Program-made: the position numbers and the translations under genes
Shown here: piece after piece, positions 16,096 to 18,778 of the stretch
Position numbering within the stretch: position 1 is the first letter of the stretch
Layout: every line of letters begins with the position of its first letter
Source: DASVRZ01 sp038228695
GTDB taxonomy: Bacteria; Verrucomicrobiota; Verrucomicrobiia; Chthoniobacterales; DASVRZ01
Length of the DNA stretch: 18,778 bases
Direction: 5' to 3'
Assembly (NCBI GenBank): GCA_038228695.1
Contig: JBBRPA010000059.1
Coordinates: forward strand, 1-18,778
The notes under the pieces: model-generated
Seen by the model: only the letters and a program-made list of their open reading frames with translations
The model's database searches: none
What the model was told of the DNA's origin: nothing

Positions 16096-16811
16096 AATCC
16101 AGTTGTTGGAAACCACTTCGCCAATTCTTTACCAACCAATTCATGGCCCTGTGCGTTGGGATGATTTACCTGCGCCATCAAATCCTGTAGCGCCGCGCCG
16201 CATGCGATCTCAGCCTTGAACGCCGCGAGTGAATCCACCAGCCCAACGTGATATTCCTCCGCGAGCTTTCGGATTTGCTCTGCGTGTTGGTTCAATGGGT
16301 CGTTCGGATCATCGAGTTTCGCAGACTGATCCGGCGTGGGCGTTAACAAGATGACTTTTACGTTCATCGCAAGGGCTTTCTGAATCATCGCCACCCAGCT
16401 AGTTCGCGCCGTTTCCAGTCCGATTTTTCGGTCATTTAATGCATAATCGATCAGCAATACATCCGGCTTGTGAGTCATAACATCCGCGTCGAACCTCGCT
16501 GCGCCCGCCAACGAATTTTCGCCGCCAATAGCTGTGACGATCACATTGATAACCGCGTGGGGAAATCTCTCTGCCAGCTTCGTCCTTAGCAGATTCGGAT
16601 AAGCATGAAGCGAATCCACTGCTGGTGTTTTGAAATAACCGGACGGAACACTGTGACCGTGAAAGACGATATTCACCGTGCGATTCGCGGGCCACTTCAT
16701 CTCGAATAAAGAAACCACCGGGGCGAGATAATCGTTCGTCGCAGCAACTTGCGCTTGGCTTGTGGGTGAGAACAAACACCAAGTGGCGAGCATGAGCATG
16801 ACCCGTCTCAT
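16092..16811 (-). CDS. Secreted SGNH/GDSL-family hydrolase, probable carbohydrate esterase
   Basis: This 239-residue protein begins at the ATG at 16811, which overlaps the upstream TGA stop as ATGA. GGGGAAAA just before it is a good ribosome binding site. The signal peptide is MRRVMLMLATWCLFSPTSQA, followed by QVA. The SGNH blocks are present in altered form. Block I is FHGHSVPSG, with GHS for GDS and nucleophile S54. Block II is AIGGENS (G96). Block III is YALNDRK, with N126 for the usual GxND asparagine. Block V is QVNHPNAQGH, with H217. The residue three before that His, normally Asp in DxxH, is Gln (Q214). Family members often deacetylate pectins, xylans or rhamnogalacturonan, which would suit this cluster, but the altered triad makes esterase activity uncertain. 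The gene sits between an RbsD-like gene and the cluster's main gap. Confidence 0.82.
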   Translation of the reverse strand: MRRVMLMLATWCLFSPTSQAQVAATNDYLAPVVSLFEMKWPANRTVNIVFHGHSVPSGYFKTPAVDSLHAYPNLLRTKLAERFPHAVINVIVTAIGGENSLAGAARFDADVMTHKPDVLLIDYALNDRKIGLETARTSWVAMIQKALAMNVKVILLTPTPDQSAKLDDPNDPLNQHAEQIRKLAEEYHVGLVDSLAAFKAEIACGAALQDLMAQVNHPNAQGHELVGKELAKWFPTTGL

Positions 16812-17350
16812 TTTTTCCCCTTCATCGCATCGCGCAACTGCTTCTCGGACTCTGCATTCCAATAGCCGCATTCCAATTGAAAGAATACCGATGTGTAAGG
16901 CTTCGTCAGCGGAGTCTTGATGAGCAGAACTTTGAACGTCTTACCCGCCTCATCCAGCTTGGCGATGATTTGCTCGTGCGGTAGCACTTGCGCGGGCTGG
17001 TTCACCAAAATATTAGCGAGGGAATCGCGGTAGACGTCGATACCCGGCGAACTTTTCTCGGATACAAATTTCAATTCCGTATCTGTGTAAATCGTCGGTT
17101 TCACATGCTTGGTCTTTGCGAGTTCGGTAATAATGCCTTGGACGACTGCTAACTGGTCATCCTCGACGTAAATCGTCTCGATGCCGGGAGCGGTTTGCAA
17201 AGGATATGCCGCATCGGCGACAACAATCCAGTTGCGATGACCGAGGAAGGGCAGTTCCTTCTGCAATTTTGCCTTCCAGTCATCGCTGGCAAACGCGTTG
17301 GCGATTGTGATCGTTAAAAGCGCTAGGATAGTTAGTAAGTTGATTTTCAT
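16808..17350 (-). CDS. Exported RbsD/FucU-like protein, possible extracytoplasmic sugar mutarotase
   Basis: This 180-residue protein starts at the ATG at 17350. An upstream TTG at 17404 in the same frame is rejected because the chosen ATG yields a clean signal peptide, MKINLLTILALLTITIANAF, cleaving near AFA-SDD. The mature part resembles RbsD/FucU pyranases and mutarotases. LGHRNWIVVADAAYP (36-50) parallels the LGHGDEIVIADA-type motif with H38 and D46 as the likely active-site pair, and TKPYTSVFFQLECGYW (150-165) parallels the C-terminal PY-containing strand of the family. Known RbsD, FucU and RhaM-type enzymes interconvert ring forms or anomers of free sugars in the cytoplasm, so an exported version is unusual. 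No cytoplasmic rhaM mutarotase is present in the window. Translation is coupled to the SGNH gene by ATGA overlap. There is no Shine-Dalgarno sequence. Mutarotase activity and substrate are inferred. Confidence 0.75.
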   Translation of the reverse strand: MKINLLTILALLTITIANAFASDDWKAKLQKELPFLGHRNWIVVADAAYPLQTAPGIETIYVEDDQLAVVQGIITELAKTKHVKPTIYTDTELKFVSEKSSPGIDVYRDSLANILVNQPAQVLPHEQIIAKLDEAGKTFKVLLIKTPLTKPYTSVFFQLECGYWNAESEKQLRDAMKGKK

Positions 17351-17434
17351 CGTGGGTTTCGAGTCAGTTTGTTTTCTAATGAAGTTTTCGTGCAAGACCA
17401 ACAAATGAACTAATTTTTTGAGAGCTAATTAGTT
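17351..17434 (-). other. 84-bp spacer upstream of the RbsD-like gene
   Basis: This short AT-rich spacer separates the stop of the truncated GH43-like gene from the RbsD-like ATG. I see no terminator hairpin with a T-run and no clear promoter. It could hold a start site for the RbsD/SGNH pair if the truncated upstream gene is no longer transcribed. Confidence 0.25.
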
Positions 17435-18613
17435 TCATTTGAAAACTTCGATTTCCCGAATGCCCGGCCAAGGATTCATCCAACCGCTCCTCGGGTTATC
17501 ACCCAATTTATCATAGCCATTGAGCGTTACTCGAATGTAACGGGCCTTAGCGTGGAAGTGATGCTTGGGTTGCGTAGCGACGACCGTGTTACCGGTCTCA
17601 TCCACCGCTAGTTTCCACTTCGTCTGGTCGGCGGAAGTCTCAATGCGATAGCAATACGCCACGCCGGCCGTCTCCCAAAGAATCCGAACCCCACCGATCG
17701 CCTGCAATGCTCCGACGTCGATTGTGATCGATTGCGGCAGTTGATCGTTATCAATTGTCCAAGCCGTCGAAAAATCACCATCCACCGCCTTGGTAGCGTC
17801 TGTTCGGGCTTGAAAATCGTCTGCGGTCACTGGTTTGTCGCGAGCGACATTAACCCCATTGGAATATACCGCCAATTCCCTAATCCCAGGCCAATGGTAG
17901 CCACTATTTGTTTTAAGCAAATAGACGCGCAGATAGCGAATTTTCCTTTCTGTAAAATCGTCATGCACTGTCTTTCGGGCGGGGGTGGAGGTGGTATGAG
18001 CTACGGTCTTCCAATTTTCGGCGTCGGTAGAAACGGCAATCTGGTAGTCGTTAGCGCCAGCATTCCAAAAGGTAACCCTCGTGCCAGAAATATCCATCGG
18101 CTCCAGCAAATCCAGCTTGAACCAGTGCGCCAGATTATCTTTTGGGATCCAAGCGGTCTTCGAACCTCCATCCACTGCTAATGACGGCTCGTGATTAGCA
18201 TAATGGCTATAACCGAACATTTCACCGGACGAATCATAAGTTGCGGACACACGCTTTCCCTTTGCCAGATTAGCTGCCATTGGCTTCGTTGTAGCCGGAA
18301 TCACCGCTAAGCCTGTCTTCGCATCAATCTGCCATTCATCATGCCATTCTAGCGGTTTGATTGTGCCATTAGTATTGAACTCAATCGGCAGCCAGACATG
18401 CCGCATTGGCTTAACCCACCGATCTAGAGCATAAACATAGGTTGCACCTTTGGTGCCGTGAACTGTGAATTCGTGGGCTCCTTGTGCATAGTAGGTGTTC
18501 CATGTCCGCCGCGAGCACAACAACCGATTCTCCGACCAAGGGCCGCTAATGGATTTCGCCATGCTGTAATATTGCGGATTTGGGCTTACGCCAGTGCAGA
18601 ACGACGAGAACAA
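17435..18613 (-). CDS. C-terminal part of GH43-like glycosidase with two F5/8 type C domains (5'-truncated, probable pseudogene)
   Basis: The open frame runs from a stop at 18683-18685 to TGA at 17435. The first usable start codon is a TTG at 18613, but homology-like sequence begins upstream of it at FKRNGVYYLFSSFCTG. That is an internal GH43 propeller strand, so the N-terminal half to two thirds of the catalytic domain is missing. It continues with PQYYSMAKSISGPW, then TYVYALDRWVKP, then HVWLPIEFNTNGTIKPLEWH, as at the end of a GH43 domain, perhaps of the exo-galactanase type. Two discoidin-like F5/8 type C domains follow. The first opens AKGKRVSATYDSSG and ends WPGIRELAVYSNG. The second opens VARDKPVTADDFQ and ends WPGIREIEVFK. 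Sequence upstream of about 18640 gives no GH43 match in any frame. The remaining part could at most be a binding module. With no signal peptide it would not be exported, so I treat it as decayed. Confidence 0.72.
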   Translation of the reverse strand: MFSSFCTGVSPNPQYYSMAKSISGPWSENRLLCSRRTWNTYYAQGAHEFTVHGTKGATYVYALDRWVKPMRHVWLPIEFNTNGTIKPLEWHDEWQIDAKTGLAVIPATTKPMAANLAKGKRVSATYDSSGEMFGYSHYANHEPSLAVDGGSKTAWIPKDNLAHWFKLDLLEPMDISGTRVTFWNAGANDYQIAVSTDAENWKTVAHTTSTPARKTVHDDFTERKIRYLRVYLLKTNSGYHWPGIRELAVYSNGVNVARDKPVTADDFQARTDATKAVDGDFSTAWTIDNDQLPQSITIDVGALQAIGGVRILWETAGVAYCYRIETSADQTKWKLAVDETGNTVVATQPKHHFHAKARYIRVTLNGYDKLGDNPRSGWMNPWPGIREIEVFK

Positions 18614-18640
18614 ATAGTAAACGCCGTTTCGTTTGAACGT

Positions 18641-18778
18641 AAGCGTAACGCGGAGTGCCTTGGTTTGTCGCTTGACCAGGCTTTATCATAGATGTCGTAG
18701 ATGACTTGGCTATGACATCTATGATCTTTTAAGCCGCTTGCCGATGTGCCGGGACGTGAGTTTTTTGTGCTCTGGTCG
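18641..18778. other. Right boundary sequence, no recognisable gene
   Basis: All three minus-strand frames were read across this edge. One gives a short basic peptide, RPEHKKLTSRHIGKRLKRS, ending in TAG at 18719-18721 inside the inverted repeat; it could be the tail of a gene entering from the right. Another stays open with no motif that I recognise. None continues the GH43 domain. The plus strand shows nothing convincing. Confidence 0.3.
18685..18725. repeat. Strong inverted repeat, 16-bp arms with one mismatch
   Basis: The left arm ATCATAGATGTCGTAG (18685-18700) and right arm CTATGACATCTATGAT (18710-18725) are reverse complements except at one position, with a nine-base loop. As plus-strand RNA the mismatch is a G-U pair and the stem is followed by CUUUUAA. 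The repeat sits just outside the point where the GH43-like reading frame breaks. It may be a terminator of a plus-strand transcript, a REP- or MITE-like element, or a recombination site. Confidence 0.55.

Noticed and set aside
18685..18725. Reading the large inverted repeat as the terminator of a minus-strand gene entering from the right
   Set aside because: In minus-strand RNA the arm mismatch is A-C, and AAAGCC rather than a U-run follows, so it does not fit an intrinsic terminator in that direction.
1..18778. CRISPR array, tRNA, rRNA or riboswitch
   Set aside because: No regularly spaced direct repeats, cloverleaf sequence or conserved riboswitch core was noticed on either strand by eye; small structured RNAs cannot be excluded without a covariance search.

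Overview
The window looks like part of a PVC-superphylum genome, most likely Verrucomicrobiota and less likely Planctomycetota or Lentisphaerota. This is an inference from gene content: GH106 and GH78 rhamnosidases, a secreted RbsD/FucU-like protein, an AraA-like isomerase and a propeller glycosidase sit together, most enzymes carry Sec signal peptides, and Shine-Dalgarno sequences are often weak or absent. No rRNA, tRNA or phylogenetic marker is present to settle it. Base composition is roughly balanced.

Apart from a mobile-element fragment at the left edge, every credible gene is on the minus strand, so the locus reads from right to left. The right edge (about 18640-18778) is a broken boundary with a 16-bp-arm inverted repeat. 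It is followed by the C-terminal part of a GH43-like protein with two F5/8 type C domains. Next come a secreted RbsD/FucU-like protein and an SGNH hydrolase that overlap by ATGA. A 136-bp gap with a 9-bp-arm palindrome follows. Then come a secreted five-bladed-propeller glycosidase-like protein, an L-arabinose-isomerase-like protein, a GH106 rhamnosidase, L-rhamnose isomerase (rhaA), the L-rhamnose/H+ symporter (rhaT), a second GH106, a GH78 alpha-L-rhamnosidase and a secreted 560-residue protein resembling a TIM-barrel glycosidase. From the AraA-like gene to the last gene the junctions range from a 4-base overlap to 25 bases, which indicates one transcript. Positions 141-715 hold no credible gene. 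Positions 1 to about 140 are the 3' end of an IS3-family transposase gene plus the terminal inverted repeat of that element, on the plus strand.

Taken together this is a rhamnose-polysaccharide utilisation locus. Exported GH106, GH78 and accessory enzymes would strip L-rhamnose from a plant or algal glycan, with the SGNH protein possibly removing ester groups. RhaT imports the sugar and RhaA converts it to L-rhamnulose. The rest of the classical pathway is not in the window: there is no rhamnulokinase, no rhamnulose-1-phosphate aldolase, no microcompartment shell gene and no regulator. The least ordinary parts are the exported RbsD/FucU-like protein, which could be an extracytoplasmic sugar mutarotase, the second isomerase of a different fold, the unassigned 560-residue exported protein, and the broken right boundary.
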